Shown in pieces: positions 1-11,700 of a stretch of 50,207 nt of DNA. The first letter of the stretch is position 1; every line of letters begins with the position of its first letter. The stretch comes from an uncultured Halocynthiibacter sp. (GTDB lineage Bacteria > Pseudomonadota > Alphaproteobacteria > Rhodobacterales > Rhodobacteraceae): contig CANNCD010000005.1 in NCBI GenBank assembly GCA_947503035.1, forward strand, positions 1-50,207, in the 5' to 3' direction. The notes under the pieces were generated by a model. It did no database searches and was not told where the DNA came from. It saw only the letters and a list, made by a program, of their open reading frames with translations. Made by a program: the position numbers and the translations under genes.

Positions 1-77
1 GTTTTACCGTGGTCAACGTGGCCGATCGTGCCGATGTTGCAGTGCGGTTTATTACGCTCAAACTTTTCCTTAGCCAT
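1..77 (-). CDS. tuf: Elongation factor Tu, N-terminal fragment (cut by window edge)
   Basis: Only the first 25 codons are inside the window. They read MAKEKFERNKPHCNIGTIGH and continue into VDHGKT, the G1/P-loop region of EF-Tu, the GTPase that brings aminoacyl-tRNA to the ribosome. The start at 77 is preceded by a strong AAAGGAGG ribosome-binding site about 9 bases upstream. It lies 58 bp downstream of fusA on the same strand, the usual last place in the str operon (rpsL-rpsG-fusA-tuf). Nothing can be said about the rest of the protein. Confidence 0.95.
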   Translation of the reverse strand, partial: MAKEKFERNKPHCNIGTIGHVDHGK

Positions 78-135
78 GAGAGGCCTCCTTTAAACTTTGG
101 GGGCCACCGCACACAATGCGCGGTGGCCAATTGAA

Positions 136-2256
136 TTAGGCGAATTTCGCCTGAATTTCGTCAGAGATGTTCTGTGGAACAGCTTCGTAGTGGCTGAACT
201 GCATAGAGAAGTTCGCACGGCCAGAAGACATGGAACGCAAGTTGTTGATGTAGCCGAACATGTTCGCAAGTGGAACGTTCGCATCAATCGCAATTGCGTT
301 ACCGCGACCGTCTTGACCCTGAACTTGGCCACGACGTGAAGTCAAATCGCCGATCACGTTACCTGTGTATTCTTCAGGAGTGATCACTTCGACTTTCATG
401 ATTGGCTCAAGCAACTTGGCGCCAGCTTTACGCATACCTTCACGCATACACATACGTGCAGCGATTTCGAAGGCTAGAAGGCTGGAGTCAACGTCGTGGA
501 ACTTACCGTCAAGCAATTTCACTTTGAAGTCGATCACAGGGAAGCCTGCAAGAGGACCAGAGTCCATCACAGAGTTGATACCCTTTTCAACGCCAGGGAT
601 GTATTCTTTTGGAACAGCACCACCAACGATCTCGGATTCAAAAGAGAAACCTTCGCCAGGTTCAGTTGGCGAGATAACCATTTTAACTTCCGCGTACTGA
701 CCAGAACCACCAGATTGCTTCTTGTGAGTGTATGTGTGCTCAACTTCGTGGCCGATGGTCTCACGGTACGCAACTTGTGGTGCACCGATGTTCGCTTCGA
801 CTTTGAATTCGCGCTTCATACGATCAACAAGAATGTCTAGGTGAAGCTCGCCCATACCTTTCATGATGGTCTGACCGGATTCTAGGTCAGTCTCAACACG
901 GAAAGATGGATCCTCAGCAGATAGACGCTGAAGTGCGATACCCATTTTCTCTTGGTCGCCTTTTGTTTTTGGCTCAACGGCGATCTCGATCACTGGGGTC
1001 GGGAAAGTCATTGTTTCAAGAACAACAGGAGCATTGGTTGCACAAAGGGTGTCACCAGTGGTGGTCGCCTTTAGGCCGCCCAATGCGATGATGTCGCCCG
1101 CATATGCGTTTTCGATCTCATCACGGTCGTTAGAGTGCATGATCATCATGCGGCCAACGCGTTCTTTTTTACCCTTAGTAGAGTTCAAGAATGTGTCGCC
1201 TTTTGACAAAGTACCGGAGTAGATCCGTGTAAATGTCAAAGAACCAACGAAAGGGTCATTCCAGATTTTGAATGCCAAAGCAGAGAACGGCTGTTCGTCG
1301 CTCGCAGAGCGCGCGATGTTACGTGTCTCAGTTTCGTCACCTGGCTCAAAGCCCATGTAGTCAACAACGTCCAAAGGAGATGGAAGATAGTCAACAACAG
1401 CGTTGAGAAGTGGCTGAACGCCTTTGTTTTTGAACGCAGAACCGCCAAGAACAGGAACGAATGCCATCGCAAGAGTACCCTTACGGATAAGCGCGCGAAG
1501 TTCAGCAACCTCTGGCTCAGTGCCTTCCATAAGGAAAGCTTCCATAGCGTCGTCGTCTTGCTCAACAGCAGCTTCAACAAGCTTACCGCGCCATTCGTCA
1601 GCCAGATCTTTAAGGCTGTCACGGATAGGTGCTTTGATCCAAGATGCGCCAAGGTCTTCACCCTGCCATAGCCACTCTTCCATGGTTACCAAGTCAACTA
1701 GGCCCTCAAGCTCAGTTTCGGCACCGATTGGGAAAGCAACTGGAATAGCAGATGTACCAGTACGATCTTCGATCATGTGAACGCAGTTAAAGAAGTCCGC
1801 GCCGATTTTGTCCATCTTGTTGACGAAAACCATGCGTGGAACTTTATAGCGGTCAGCCTGACGCCAAACAGTCTCAGTCTGAGGCTCAACACCAGCGTTG
1901 GCGTCAAGAACACAAACCGCGCCATCAAGAACAGCCAAGGAACGCTCAACTTCAATTGTGAAGTCAACGTGACCTGGTGTGTCGATGATGTTTAGGCGGT
2001 GCTTAGGAGTGTCGGCTGTTACGCCGTCTTCTGTGCGTTCCCAGAAAGTGGTTGTCGCAGCAGAAGTAATAGTGATCCCACGCTCTTGCTCTTGCTCCAT
2101 GTGGTCCATGGTTGCAGCGCCGTCGTGAACTTCACCGATGTTGTGCTCTTTACCAGTATAGTAAAGAATGCGCTCGGAACAGGTCGTTTTACCTGCATCG
2201 ATGTGCGCCATAATACCGAAGTTGCGGTATAGCTCTAGTGGATATTCGCGTGCCAT
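136..2256 (-). CDS. fusA: Elongation factor G
   Basis: This 706-aa protein is the translocation GTPase EF-G, which moves tRNA and mRNA through the ribosome. The G1 motif AHIDAGKTT is at residues 17-25, G3 DTPGH at 92-96 and G4 NKMD at 146-149, followed by the EF-G domains II-V (for example the domain IV stretch [11 protein letters not shown] and the C-terminal [14 protein letters not shown]). The length is normal for bacterial EF-G. It starts 21 bp after the rpsG stop and ends 58 bp before tuf, so it is an internal gene of the str operon. The start has GGAAAAGAG about 8 bases upstream. Nothing is unusual. Confidence 0.98.
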   Translation of the reverse strand: MAREYPLELYRNFGIMAHIDAGKTTCSERILYYTGKEHNIGEVHDGAATMDHMEQEQERGITITSAATTTFWERTEDGVTADTPKHRLNIIDTPGHVDFTIEVERSLAVLDGAVCVLDANAGVEPQTETVWRQADRYKVPRMVFVNKMDKIGADFFNCVHMIEDRTGTSAIPVAFPIGAETELEGLVDLVTMEEWLWQGEDLGASWIKAPIRDSLKDLADEWRGKLVEAAVEQDDDAMEAFLMEGTEPEVAELRALIRKGTLAMAFVPVLGGSAFKNKGVQPLLNAVVDYLPSPLDVVDYMGFEPGDETETRNIARSASDEQPFSALAFKIWNDPFVGSLTFTRIYSGTLSKGDTFLNSTKGKKERVGRMMIMHSNDRDEIENAYAGDIIALGGLKATTTGDTLCATNAPVVLETMTFPTPVIEIAVEPKTKGDQEKMGIALQRLSAEDPSFRVETDLESGQTIMKGMGELHLDILVDRMKREFKVEANIGAPQVAYRETIGHEVEHTYTHKKQSGGSGQYAEVKMVISPTEPGEGFSFESEIVGGAVPKEYIPGVEKGINSVMDSGPLAGFPVIDFKVKLLDGKFHDVDSSLLAFEIAARMCMREGMRKAGAKLLEPIMKVEVITPEEYTGNVIGDLTSRRGQVQGQDGRGNAIAIDANVPLANMFGYINNLRSMSSGRANFSMQFSHYEAVPQNISDEIQAKFA

Positions 2257-2277
2257 AATGTCAGCTCTTTTCCTAGA

Positions 2278-2748
2278 TTACCAACGGTAATGGCTGAATG
2301 CTTTGTTCGCATCGGCCATTTTGTGTGTGTCTTCGCGTTTCTTCACGGCGGTACCACGGTTGTTCACTGCGTCAAGCAGCTCACCAGCCAGGCGTTCTTC
2401 CATCGTGTTTTCGTTGCGCTTGCGCGCTGCGATGATCAACCAACGGATCGCAAGCGCTTCGCGGCGCTCAGGGCGAACATCTACAGGCACCTGGTATGTC
2501 GCACCACCGACGCGGCGCGAACGCACTTCGACGGATGGTTTGATGTTGTCTAGGGCTTCGTGGAAGACCTCAACAGGTGCGCGTTTGATCTTGTCTTCGA
2601 CGCGATCAAATGCGTTGTAAACGATACGCTCAGCGGCAGATTTTTTGCCGTCGATCATAAGGTTATTCATAAATTTGCTTAGTACGCGATCACCAAACTT
2701 TGCGTCTGGAAGGATTTCGCGTTTCTCTGCGGCGTGACGACGTGACAT
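2278..2748 (-). CDS. rpsG: 30S ribosomal protein S7
   Basis: This 156-aa protein matches the full normal length of bacterial S7, the primary 16S rRNA-binding protein that nucleates the 30S head. The N-terminus [15 protein letters not shown] and the conserved core stretch [17 protein letters not shown] are diagnostic. The gene lies 12 bp after the rpsL stop and 21 bp before fusA, so translation is probably coupled along the str operon. In enterobacteria S7 autoregulates this operon; whether it does so here is not visible in the sequence. Confidence 0.98.
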   Translation of the reverse strand: MSRRHAAEKREILPDAKFGDRVLSKFMNNLMIDGKKSAAERIVYNAFDRVEDKIKRAPVEVFHEALDNIKPSVEVRSRRVGGATYQVPVDVRPERREALAIRWLIIAARKRNENTMEERLAGELLDAVNNRGTAVKKREDTHKMADANKAFSHYRW

Positions 2749-2760
2749 ATCGTTCTCTCC

Positions 2761-3132
2761 TTATTTCGGACGCTTGGCGCCGTATTTCGAACGACGTTGT
2801 TTACGGTCTTTAACGCCTTGGGTATCCAAAACACCACGAAGGATGTGGTAACGGACACCGGGCAAATCTTTTACACGGCCGCCACGGATCAGAACCACAG
2901 AGTGTTCCTGAAGGTTGTGGCTCTCACCTGGGATGTAAGAGATAACTTCAAAGCCGTTTGTTAGGCGCACTTTGGCAACCTTACGCATCGCTGAGTTTGG
3001 TTTCTTAGGAGTCGTTGTATAAACGCGCGTACATACGCCACGCTTCTGCGGACAAGCCTGCAGGTGCATGGATTTTGAACGTTTTACTTTCGGCTGGCGC
3101 GGCTTGCGGATCAGCTGTTGTATCGTTGGCAT
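2761..3132 (-). CDS. rpsL: 30S ribosomal protein S12
   Basis: This 123-aa protein is S12, the decoding-centre protein of the small subunit. The start at 3132 ([10 protein letters not shown]) is chosen over an upstream in-frame start at 3159 because S12 proteins universally begin with this sequence. The segment [11 protein letters not shown] includes Lys43 and the later [17 protein letters not shown] carries the second lysine, so both classical streptomycin-resistance positions appear wild type. It is the first gene of the str operon, preceded by a leader of about 215 bases and a good promoter at 3356-3384. Confidence 0.97.
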   Translation of the reverse strand: MPTIQQLIRKPRQPKVKRSKSMHLQACPQKRGVCTRVYTTTPKKPNSAMRKVAKVRLTNGFEVISYIPGESHNLQEHSVVLIRGGRVKDLPGVRYHILRGVLDTQGVKDRKQRRSKYGAKRPK

Positions 3133-3498
3133 TCCGGTTATTTCCCCGTGTTGCAACACATTTCAATTAATATCAGGGGGTTAGCCCCAATTCGAATGGC
3201 GATTTAAAACGCTCGCCACACGCAAAAAACCGCATGATCCATCAAAAATGGACCGCTGCGGCGCGTATTCAGAGGATCGAGATCGGTTCAATCTGGATCA
3301 TGACCACATAGTATTGTGATGAACTGGTGGAAATCCCACCTGTCCAAGTGCGCGCGGTATATGGGGAGTCGCGTTCTTTGTCAACATACCGTGCCCCACA
3401 AAGGCGTCGCAGTGCCGTTCCCGTTAACCCTGACGATTTGAAGTAGCTTTTATTAAAACGTGTCTCGTAATAGAAAGGAGTGAGTGAAAGGAACGATC
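3133..3498. other. Divergent intergenic region between rpsL and a plus-strand glycosyltransferase gene
   Basis: This 366-base gap holds the rpsL promoter and its leader. On the leader strand there are two small hairpins: GGTGG/CCACC at 3326-3340 and GGGG-TTAG-CCCC at 3177-3188. No open frame here resembles a protein. The promoter of the rightward gene should lie around 3430-3480 but I see no convincing -35/-10 pair. Confidence 0.5.
3356..3384 (-). promoter_or_regulatory. Candidate sigma-70 promoter of the str operon (rpsL)
   Basis: On the minus strand TTGACA (3384-3379) is followed by a 17-base spacer and TATACC (3361-3356). This is a perfect -35 and a 4/6 -10 at the ideal distance. Transcription would start near 3350, giving rpsL a leader of a little over 200 bases. 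Confidence 0.6.
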
Positions 3499-4308
3499 AT
3501 GCAGATTATTGGCCTTTGTCGGTTCTCCTATCCCTGTCTTGGCGGGTTTCAAACCGAACATGAAACCATCGAAGACCGGATCAGCTATCTCTTTGACGAC
3601 ACGCGTCTCGAAGAGCGGTTCCGCACGTTTGAACATGTGACCATCCCGGGCATTCGGTATCAGACGGACGATGATTTCACCTTTGTTATCGTCACCGGCA
3701 CCGACCTCCCTGATCACCATCTTGATCGCCTCGAGGCCATCGTCGCTGATATCCCACACGCAACGGTTCTTCAACTTCCGCCGATGCAGCACCGCCCCGC
3801 CATGCGCGAAGTCATCGAACATTTCCGCAAAAAGGACGGAGGACCGTCGGTCGAATTCCGCCTTGATGATGACGATGCCGTCGCCATTGATTTTGTCGAA
3901 GAACTCCGTGCAACTGCGACGAACCTTTTGCCTCTGTTCCGTGCCGAGGGGCGGCTTGCCATCGACTTTAATCAGGGTCTCGTCATGAAGATCTCGGACA
4001 AGGTCGAAGTCGGCCGTGTCATCAAGCCCTGCTGGACGCCTGCGCTTGCTGTGATGCTCTGGGCGGGGGCTCCGCGCTGTCTGATGGACTTTGCCCACCA
4101 TAAGCTGCCGCACCTTATGACCACCGTCACGCAGCCACGGCGCGACATGTATATCCGTGGTCTCAGCGATTTTAATGACTCGTCCTTTGATCGACGCGAG
4201 AACCTTCTTGAACCGGCCAGCGAAGAGACCGCCGTGTTTCTGAGTGAACGGTTTGGGATCGACATCACCGCCATCCCAGTGACCAAGACCGCCGAAACCG
4301 TCGACTAG
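3499..4308 (+). CDS. Putative rhamnosyltransferase-like protein (PF11316-type)
   Basis: This 269-aa protein resembles the putative rhamnosyl transferase family common in Rhodobacterales. The beginning MQIIGLCRFSYPCLGGFQTE and the central RLDDDDAVAIDFVEEL fit the family; the acid run resembles a nucleotide-sugar/metal-binding DxD region. ATG 3499 is chosen because AAAGGA lies 6 bases upstream; a GTG at 3484 would add five residues. No signal peptide or membrane segment is evident, so it is probably cytoplasmic. It is transcribed against the flanking rpoC and rpsL genes and shares a terminator with rpoC. The substrate is unknown; the family name is an annotation tradition, not proof of rhamnosyl transfer. 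Confidence 0.75.
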   Translation: MQIIGLCRFSYPCLGGFQTEHETIEDRISYLFDDTRLEERFRTFEHVTIPGIRYQTDDDFTFVIVTGTDLPDHHLDRLEAIVADIPHATVLQLPPMQHRPAMREVIEHFRKKDGGPSVEFRLDDDDAVAIDFVEELRATATNLLPLFRAEGRLAIDFNQGLVMKISDKVEVGRVIKPCWTPALAVMLWAGAPRCLMDFAHHKLPHLMTTVTQPRRDMYIRGLSDFNDSSFDRRENLLEPASEETAVFLSERFGIDITAIPVTKTAETVD

Positions 4309-4353
4309 CCACATTCGCGTCTAGACCAACGTTTTCCAATTCATCACCAACGC

Positions 4354-4390
4354 AAAAGGCCCCCGCAGTTTCCTGCGAGGGCCTTTTTAT
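4354..4390. terminator. Bidirectional intrinsic terminator between the glycosyltransferase gene and rpoC
   Basis: The stem GGCCCCCGCAG / CTGCGAGGGCC has a 4-base loop. A T-run follows on the plus strand and an A-run (T-run on the minus strand) precedes it. It lies in the convergent gap and can end both transcripts. Confidence 0.85.
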
Positions 4391-4410
4391 TTCATAATCC
4401 AAGGACCGTA

Positions 4411-7400
4411 TTAGTCGCGGCTCTCTGGTGTATCCACCAGACCCATGTCGAATACGTCTTCAACCGCAGTCGCGTCCTCAGCAGCGATAGGCGCAGCAAT
4501 CGCAGCCGCCTCAATCGCTTCGGCGCGACGCGCTTCGAGAACAACATTGTCACGTGACGCAGCAACGGCACGCATCTGCTGGGTTGCCCCACCTGTACCC
4601 GCTGGGATCAAGCGACCCACGATAACGTTCTCTTTGAGACCAACCAATTTGTCCCGCTTGCCCTGTACCGAAGCCTCGGTAAGAACGCGCGTTGTTTCTT
4701 GGAAGGACGCAGCAGAGATGAACGAACGTGTCTGCAACGACGCCTTGGTGATACCCAACAGGATCGGACCACCAGACGCCAGACGACGACCGGCATCAGA
4801 TGCCTTCTTGTTGACGATATCGAACTCGGCTTTGTCGACGTGCTCGCCTTTCAGAAGTGTTGTTTCACCGCTGTCGGTGACTTCCCATTTCTGGAGCATC
4901 TGACGCACGATAACCTCGATGTGTTTATCGTTAATCTTCACGCCCTGTAGACGGTAAACGTCTTGAACTTCGTCGATCATGTAATCAGCAAGCGCTTCTA
5001 CACCCATAATGGCGAGAATGTCGTGCGGTGCTGGGTTACCGTCCATGATGTATTCACCCTTCTGGATGAAATCACCTTCGGCAACCGGAATGTGCTTACC
5101 TTTGGGTACCATGTACTCAACGGTTTCGCGACCTTCCTCGGCTGGCTCGATCGATAGACGACGTTTGTTTTTGTAGTCACGGCCAAAGCGCACATATCCG
5201 TCGATTTCTGCGATGATCGCGTGATCTTTGGGGCGACGTGCCTCAAACAATTCCGCAACCCGTGGTAGACCACCGGTAATGTCTTTGGTTTTTGTGCCTT
5301 CACGTGGAATACGCGCAACAACGTCACCGGCTTGAACTTCTTGACCATCTTCGATGGATAGAACCGCATCAACGGACATCGCGTATGCAACAGGGTTACC
5401 TGCATCATTGCGCAATGGCTCACCGTCTTCACCAACGATAACGATCTCAGGCTTCAATGTGTTGCCGTCTTTCGCAGCACGCCAGTCGATCACGATCTTC
5501 TGTGTCATACCGGTTGCTTCATCGGTCTCGTCGCGGATCGCAACACCAGAAACAAGATCAAGGAACTTCGCCTTACCAGGTTTCTCAGCGATGATTGGAA
5601 GCGTGTACGGATCCCATTCATAGAGCTTGTCGCCAAGCGCCACTGGCGCCTTGTCTTTCACGAATACGGTCGTACCGTAATCGAGCTTGTGCGACACGCG
5701 CTCTTCGCCGTGCTCATCGATGATCGCAAGGGTCATGTTACGGCCCATAACGATCTGTTCGCCATTGGCGTTCACGATGAGGTTGGTGTTCTTGAACTCA
5801 ACCGTACCGGCGTAACCGGCCTCTTGGAACGACTGCTGACCACCCTGCGCAACACCACCAATGTGGAATGTACGCATAGTCAGCTGTGTACCAGGCTCAC
5901 CAATGGACTGCGCCGCGATAATACCAACCGCTTCGCCTTGGTTGACCAAAGTACCGCGTGCAAGGTCACGACCGTAACACATTGCACAGACGCCTTCTTC
6001 GGCCTCACAGGTCAATGGGGAACGGATGCGCATGGAAACGATTTTCGCTTCCTCGATTGCGTCGGCTTTGCGTTCGTCGATGACTTCGTTCTTTTCAACC
6101 AGCACTTCGTCTGTGCCCGGCTTCATAACAACATCAGCAGACACACGACCAAGAACACGTTCGGACAATGGGGAAATCACTTCACCATCGTTGACCGCAG
6201 CCTCGGCTGTAATCGCGATTTCGGTACCACAATCGTGCTCACGAACGATACAGTCCTGCGCAACGTCCACAAGACGACGCGTAAGGTAACCAGAGTTCGC
6301 TGTCTTAAGCGCGGTATCGGATAGACCTTTACGTGCACCGTGGGTCGAGTTGAAGTACTCGAGAACCGACAGACCCTCTTTAAAGTTCGAGATGATCGGT
6401 GTTTCGATGATGTCACCGTTCGGTGTCGCCATCAGACCGCGCATACCGCCCAGCTGTTTCATCTGTGTCACCGAACCACGCGCACCAGAGTGAGCCATCA
6501 TGTAAACCGAGTTCGGTTCCATCTCAGCGCCATTCTCGTCGGTTTTGGACGCAGAAATCGCACCCATCATCGCATCGGTAAGCGTGTCGTTACATGTGGA
6601 CCATGCATCGATAACTTTGTTGTACTTCTCACCTTGGGTGATCAGACCGTCCATGTACTGTTGTTCAAATTCTTGAACTTTGCCACGGGTGCCGCCAACG
6701 ATATCCCATTTGTCTTCTGGAACAACCATATCGTCCTTACCGAACGAAATACCTGCCTTAAACGCTTCTTTGAAGCCCATAGACATGATCTGGTCACAGA
6801 AGATAACGGATTCTTTTTGGCCACAGTAACGGTAAACCGTATCAATAACCTGCTGCACTTCTTTCTTACGCAACAGACGGTTCACAAGAGAGAACGGCGC
6901 CTTGGCGTTAAGTGGAAGAAGAGAACCCAAACGGATACGACCAGGAGTGGTTTCAAAGCGTTGGTACACTTCGTTGCCTTCGTCGTCGATCTGCTTGATG
7001 CGGGCCTGAACCTTGGCGTGAAGATGTACCTCGCCGGAATCCAGCGCGTGTTGTACTTCTTCTTCGTCAGAGAAGACCATGCCTTCGCCCTTCATCCCGT
7101 CGCGTTGCAACGTGATGTAGTAGATGCCCAAAATCATATCCTGAGAAGGAACGATAATCGGTGCACCGTTGGCTGGGGACAGAACGTTGTTGGTGGACAT
7201 CATCAACACGCGTGCTTCCAATTGCGCCTCAAGGCTCAATGGAACGTGAACCGCCATTTGGTCGCCGTCAAAGTCGGCGTTAAACGCGGAACATACAAGC
7301 GGGTGAAGCTGGATGGCCTTACCTTCGATCAAAGTGGGTTCGAACGCTTGGATGCCCAAACGGTGCAGCGTAGGCGCACGGTTCAACATCACTGGGTGTT

Positions 7401-8661
7401 CGCGGATTACTTCGTCAAGGATATCCCAAACTTCGGGACGCTCTTTCTCAACCAGTTTCTTCGCCTGCTTAACAGTCGAAGACAGACCTTTGGCCTCTAG
7501 ACGGGAATAGATGAACGGCTTGAACAGCTCGAGCGCCATCTTCTTGGGCAAACCACACTGGTGAAGCTTGAGCTCAGGGCCCGTCACAATCACCGAACGA
7601 CCAGAGAAGTCGACGCGTTTACCCAAAAGGTTTTGACGGAACCGGCCTTGCTTACCCTTAAGCATGTCAGACAAGGATTTAAGTGGGCGTTTGTTACCAC
7701 CTGTAATCACACGACCGCGACGGCCGTTGTCGAACAATGCATCAACGGATTCTTGAAGCATGCGTTTCTCGTTGCGCACGATGATATCAGGCGCACGAAG
7801 TTCCAATAGACGTTTCAAACGGTTGTTCCGGTTGATCACGCGGCGGTACAGATCGTTAAGATCGGACGTCGCGAAACGGCCACCATCCAACGGCACCAAT
7901 GGGCGCAATTCTGGCGGGATCACAGGAATAACAGTCATGATCATCCACTCAGGGCGGTTGCCTGATTCAAGGAAGGATTCAACGACTTTTAGACGTTTGA
8001 TGATTTTCTTAGGCTTAAGCTCACCCGTTGCTTCTGCAAGATCCGCACGGAGCGTCTCTGCTTCTGCTTCTAGGTCGATCATAGAGAGCATCTCACGGAT
8101 CGCTTCGGCACCGATGTTCGCGGTGAAGGCATCCATGCCATAGACGTCTTGGGCGTCCATGTACTCTTCTTCGGTCATAAGCTGGCCGTAAGTCAGGTCA
8201 GTCAGACCTGGCTCAATCACAACGTAGTTTTCAAAGTACAAAATACGTTCCAGATCGCGCAGCGTGATGTCGAGCATCAGGCCGATCCGCGATGGAAGGG
8301 ATTTTAGGAACCAGATGTGTGCAACGGGCGAAGCCAATTCGATATGGCCCATGCGTTCGCGGCGCACCTTCTGGAGCGTAACTTCAACACCACATTTCTC
8401 GCAGACAACGCCGCGATATTTCATGCGCTTATATTTACCACAGAGACATTCATAGTCTTTGATTGGGCCAAAAATACGCGCACAGAAAAGACCATCGCGT
8501 TCAGGTTTGAACGTACGATAGTTGATGGTTTCGGGTTTCTTGATCTCACCGAAAGACCAAGACAGGATCCGCTCTGGGGATGCGAGGGACACTTTGATTT
8601 CGTCAAAGGCCTTTGCAGGTGTCAGAGGGTTGAACGGGTTGTTCGTAAGTTCCTGGTTCAT
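4411..8661 (-). CDS. rpoC: DNA-directed RNA polymerase subunit beta'
   Basis: This 1416-aa protein is the beta' subunit of RNA polymerase. The N-terminal zinc-binding cysteines are C72, C74, C87 and C90, and the catalytic magnesium loop [12 protein letters not shown] is at 461-472 (Asp464, 466, 468). The bridge-helix/trigger-loop region ([19 protein letters not shown]) and the second cysteine cluster ([13 protein letters not shown]) are present. It starts 49 bp after rpoB, with which it is surely cotranscribed, and ends at a shared terminator. Length and motifs are normal for alphaproteobacteria, and no frameshift or intein is present. Confidence 0.98.
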   Translation of the reverse strand: MNQELTNNPFNPLTPAKAFDEIKVSLASPERILSWSFGEIKKPETINYRTFKPERDGLFCARIFGPIKDYECLCGKYKRMKYRGVVCEKCGVEVTLQKVRRERMGHIELASPVAHIWFLKSLPSRIGLMLDITLRDLERILYFENYVVIEPGLTDLTYGQLMTEEEYMDAQDVYGMDAFTANIGAEAIREMLSMIDLEAEAETLRADLAEATGELKPKKIIKRLKVVESFLESGNRPEWMIMTVIPVIPPELRPLVPLDGGRFATSDLNDLYRRVINRNNRLKRLLELRAPDIIVRNEKRMLQESVDALFDNGRRGRVITGGNKRPLKSLSDMLKGKQGRFRQNLLGKRVDFSGRSVIVTGPELKLHQCGLPKKMALELFKPFIYSRLEAKGLSSTVKQAKKLVEKERPEVWDILDEVIREHPVMLNRAPTLHRLGIQAFEPTLIEGKAIQLHPLVCSAFNADFDGDQMAVHVPLSLEAQLEARVLMMSTNNVLSPANGAPIIVPSQDMILGIYYITLQRDGMKGEGMVFSDEEEVQHALDSGEVHLHAKVQARIKQIDDEGNEVYQRFETTPGRIRLGSLLPLNAKAPFSLVNRLLRKKEVQQVIDTVYRYCGQKESVIFCDQIMSMGFKEAFKAGISFGKDDMVVPEDKWDIVGGTRGKVQEFEQQYMDGLITQGEKYNKVIDAWSTCNDTLTDAMMGAISASKTDENGAEMEPNSVYMMAHSGARGSVTQMKQLGGMRGLMATPNGDIIETPIISNFKEGLSVLEYFNSTHGARKGLSDTALKTANSGYLTRRLVDVAQDCIVREHDCGTEIAITAEAAVNDGEVISPLSERVLGRVSADVVMKPGTDEVLVEKNEVIDERKADAIEEAKIVSMRIRSPLTCEAEEGVCAMCYGRDLARGTLVNQGEAVGIIAAQSIGEPGTQLTMRTFHIGGVAQGGQQSFQEAGYAGTVEFKNTNLIVNANGEQIVMGRNMTLAIIDEHGEERVSHKLDYGTTVFVKDKAPVALGDKLYEWDPYTLPIIAEKPGKAKFLDLVSGVAIRDETDEATGMTQKIVIDWRAAKDGNTLKPEIVIVGEDGEPLRNDAGNPVAYAMSVDAVLSIEDGQEVQAGDVVARIPREGTKTKDITGGLPRVAELFEARRPKDHAIIAEIDGYVRFGRDYKNKRRLSIEPAEEGRETVEYMVPKGKHIPVAEGDFIQKGEYIMDGNPAPHDILAIMGVEALADYMIDEVQDVYRLQGVKINDKHIEVIVRQMLQKWEVTDSGETTLLKGEHVDKAEFDIVNKKASDAGRRLASGGPILLGITKASLQTRSFISAASFQETTRVLTEASVQGKRDKLVGLKENVIVGRLIPAGTGGATQQMRAVAASRDNVVLEARRAEAIEAAAIAAPIAAEDATAVEDVFDMGLVDTPESRD

Positions 8662-8710
8662 TTTGCGTTCCTTATATCAGGGGAAGATGTGGGGAAGTAG
8701 GGCGCGCGCC

Positions 8711-11700
8711 CTACTCCTCAATCTCCGCATCCAGGAGTTCCATGTTAAGACCGAGGCCACGAACCTCTTTCACGAGAACGTTGAAGGATTCTGGGATACC
8801 TGCCTCGAAGTTATCCTCACCTTTAACGATCGACTCGTAGACCTTGGTCCGGCCAGCAACGTCATCTGATTTCACTGTCAGCATCTCTTGCAGCGTATAT
8901 GCCGCGCCGTATGCCTCAAGTGCCCAAACTTCCATCTCACCAAAGCGCTGGCCACCGAACTGAGCTTTACCGCCCAATGGTTGCTGCGTAACAAGCGAGT
9001 ATGGACCCGTTGAACGGGCGTGGATTTTATCATCCACAAGGTGGTGCAGTTTCAGAAGATACTTCATGCCAACAGTCACAGGACGGGCGAATTTCTCACC
9101 GGTGCGACCATCGAACAATTCGGACTGACCAGAAGTCGAGAAGCCCGCACGTACAAGTGCATCGTTCACGTCTGCCTCTTTTGCGCCGTCAAATACAGGC
9201 GTCGCGATTGGAACACCGCGTGTGACTGTACCTGCCGCCTCAAGAAGACGTTCGTCTGTCATGCCTTCGATGCCTTCGTCGTATACGTCATCGCCGTACA
9301 CAATCTTCATTGCATCACGCACAGGTGTCATGTCGCCAGAACGACGGTATTCGTCGAGGGCTTCGTCAACCTGTAGACCAAGCGCGCGTGCGGCCCAGCC
9401 CATGTGCGTTTCAAGGATCTGACCAACGTTCATACGTGAAGGCACACCCAGTGGGTTCAGACAGAAGTCAACCGGCGTACCATCGGCCAAGAACGGCATG
9501 TCTTCCATTGGAACAACGCGTGAAATCACACCTTTGTTCCCGTGACGACCCGCCATCTTATCACCAGGCTGAAGCTTACGCTTCACGGCGATGAACACTT
9601 TAACCATCTTCATCACACCAGGAGGAAGATCGTCGCCGCGACGTACTTTTTCAACTTTGTCTTCAAAGCGTGCTTCAAGAGCGCGTTTCTGGATCTCGTA
9701 CTGCTCGTTTAGGGCTTCGATAACTTTGGCGTCATCTTCGTCCTCAAGAGCAATCTGCCACCACTGACCTTTGGACAATGTGTCCAAGAGCTCTTCGGTA
9801 ACCTGTGAACCAGATGCAACACCGCGTGGACCTTTGACAGCCACTTTGCCGAGGATCATGGATTTCAGACGCGCATAGATGTTGCGATCCAAGATACCAA
9901 GTTCGTCGTCACGGTCACGTGCAAGACGTTCTACTTCTTCGCGTTCGATCTGAACCGCACGTTCGTCTTTTTCAACGCCGTGGCGGTTGAAGACACGAAC
10001 TTCTACGATTGTACCGAAATCACCAGGCTTCACACGAAGCGATGTATCGCGAACGTCAGACGCCTTCTCACCAAAGATAGCACGCAGAAGTTTTTCTTCT
10101 GGTGTCATTGGGCTTTCGCCCTTTGGTGTGATCTTACCAACAAGGATATCGCCAGGCTCTACTTCGGCGCCGATGTAAACGATGCCAGCCTCGTCGAGGT
10201 TGCGCAGCGCTTCTTCACCAACGTTCGGAATATCACGTGTGATTTCCTCTGGGCCGAGCTTCGTATCACGGGCCGCAACTTCGAATTCTTCGATGTGTAC
10301 GGATGTGAAGACGTCATCACGTGTGATGCGCTCAGAGATCAGAATGGAGTCTTCGTAGTTGTAGCCATTCCAAGGCATAAACGCCACGATGACGTTCTTA
10401 CCAAGAGCCAACTCACCAAGATCCGTAGAAGGACCATCGGCGATCACGTCGGCTTTGTTCACGAAATCACCAACTTTTACCAACGGACGTTGGTTGATGC
10501 AGGTGTTTTGGTTGGAACGTTGGAATTTACGTAGACGGTAGATATCAACACCCGCATCACCAAGAGCAAGGTCTTGGGTCGCACGGATAACGATACGTGT
10601 CGCGTCAACTTGGTCCACATAACCACCGCGTTCGGCCATGATGGCCGCGCCAGAGTCACGTGCAACAACTTCTTCGATACCGGTACCAACAAGCGGTGCT
10701 TCTGCTTGAAGAAGTGGCACAGCCTGACGCATCATGTTCGAACCCATCAAGGCACGGTTGGCGTCATCGTTTTCTAGGAACGGGATCAAGGACGCCGCAA
10801 CCGAGACAAGCTGTTTTGGTGAAACGTCGATAAGGTCAACATTTGCACGTGTCGCAAGGGTATAGGACCCAGACTGACGTGTGTTGACCATGTCGTTCAC
10901 GAATGTACCGTTTTCGTCGAGCTCGGCGTTTGCCTGCGCAACAGTGTGGCGCATCTCTTCGGTCGCGGACATGTATTGAACGTCATCGGTCACAGTGCCG
11001 TCGATAACCTTACGATAAGGTGTCTCGATGAAACCGTATTTGTTGACGCGTGCGAATGTCGCCAAAGAGTTGATCAAACCAATGTTCGGCCCCTCGGGCG
11101 TTTCAATCGGACACATACGACCATAGTGCGTGGTGTGAACGTCACGTACCTCAAAACCGGCGCGTTCGCGTGTCAGACCACCTGGCCCAAGCGCGGAGAG
11201 ACGACGCTTGTGCGTAACCTCAGACAGCGGGTTGGTTTGGTCCATGAACTGGGACAGCTGCGAAGAGCCGAAGAATTCACGAACAGCAGCAGCCGCAGGT
11301 TTCGCGTTGATAAGGTCCTGTGGCATCACAGTGTCGATTTCGACGCTGGACATACGTTCCTTGATTGCGCGCTCCATGCGAAGCAGGCCAACACGGTATT
11401 GGTTTTCCATCAATTCGCCAACGGAACGCACACGACGGTTACCAAGGTGGTCAATATCGTCGATATCGCCTTTGCCGTCACGCAGCTGAACCAGCGCTTT
11501 GATACAAGAAACGATGTCTTCTTTGCGAAGGGTACGCTGGGTATCCTCGGCGTCCAAGGACAGACGCATGTTCATTTTCACACGGCCAACCGCGGAAAGA
11601 TCATAACGCTCGCTGTCGAAGAACAATGTGTCAAACAGAGCAGAAGCCGCCTCAACGGTGGGTGGCTCGCCCGGACGCATAACACGGTAAATGTCCATAA

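Noticed and set aside
3424-4314. A 296-aa minus-strand frame opposite the glycosyltransferase-like gene
   Set aside because: It has no recognisable motif, whereas the plus-strand protein matches a known family and has a ribosome-binding site.
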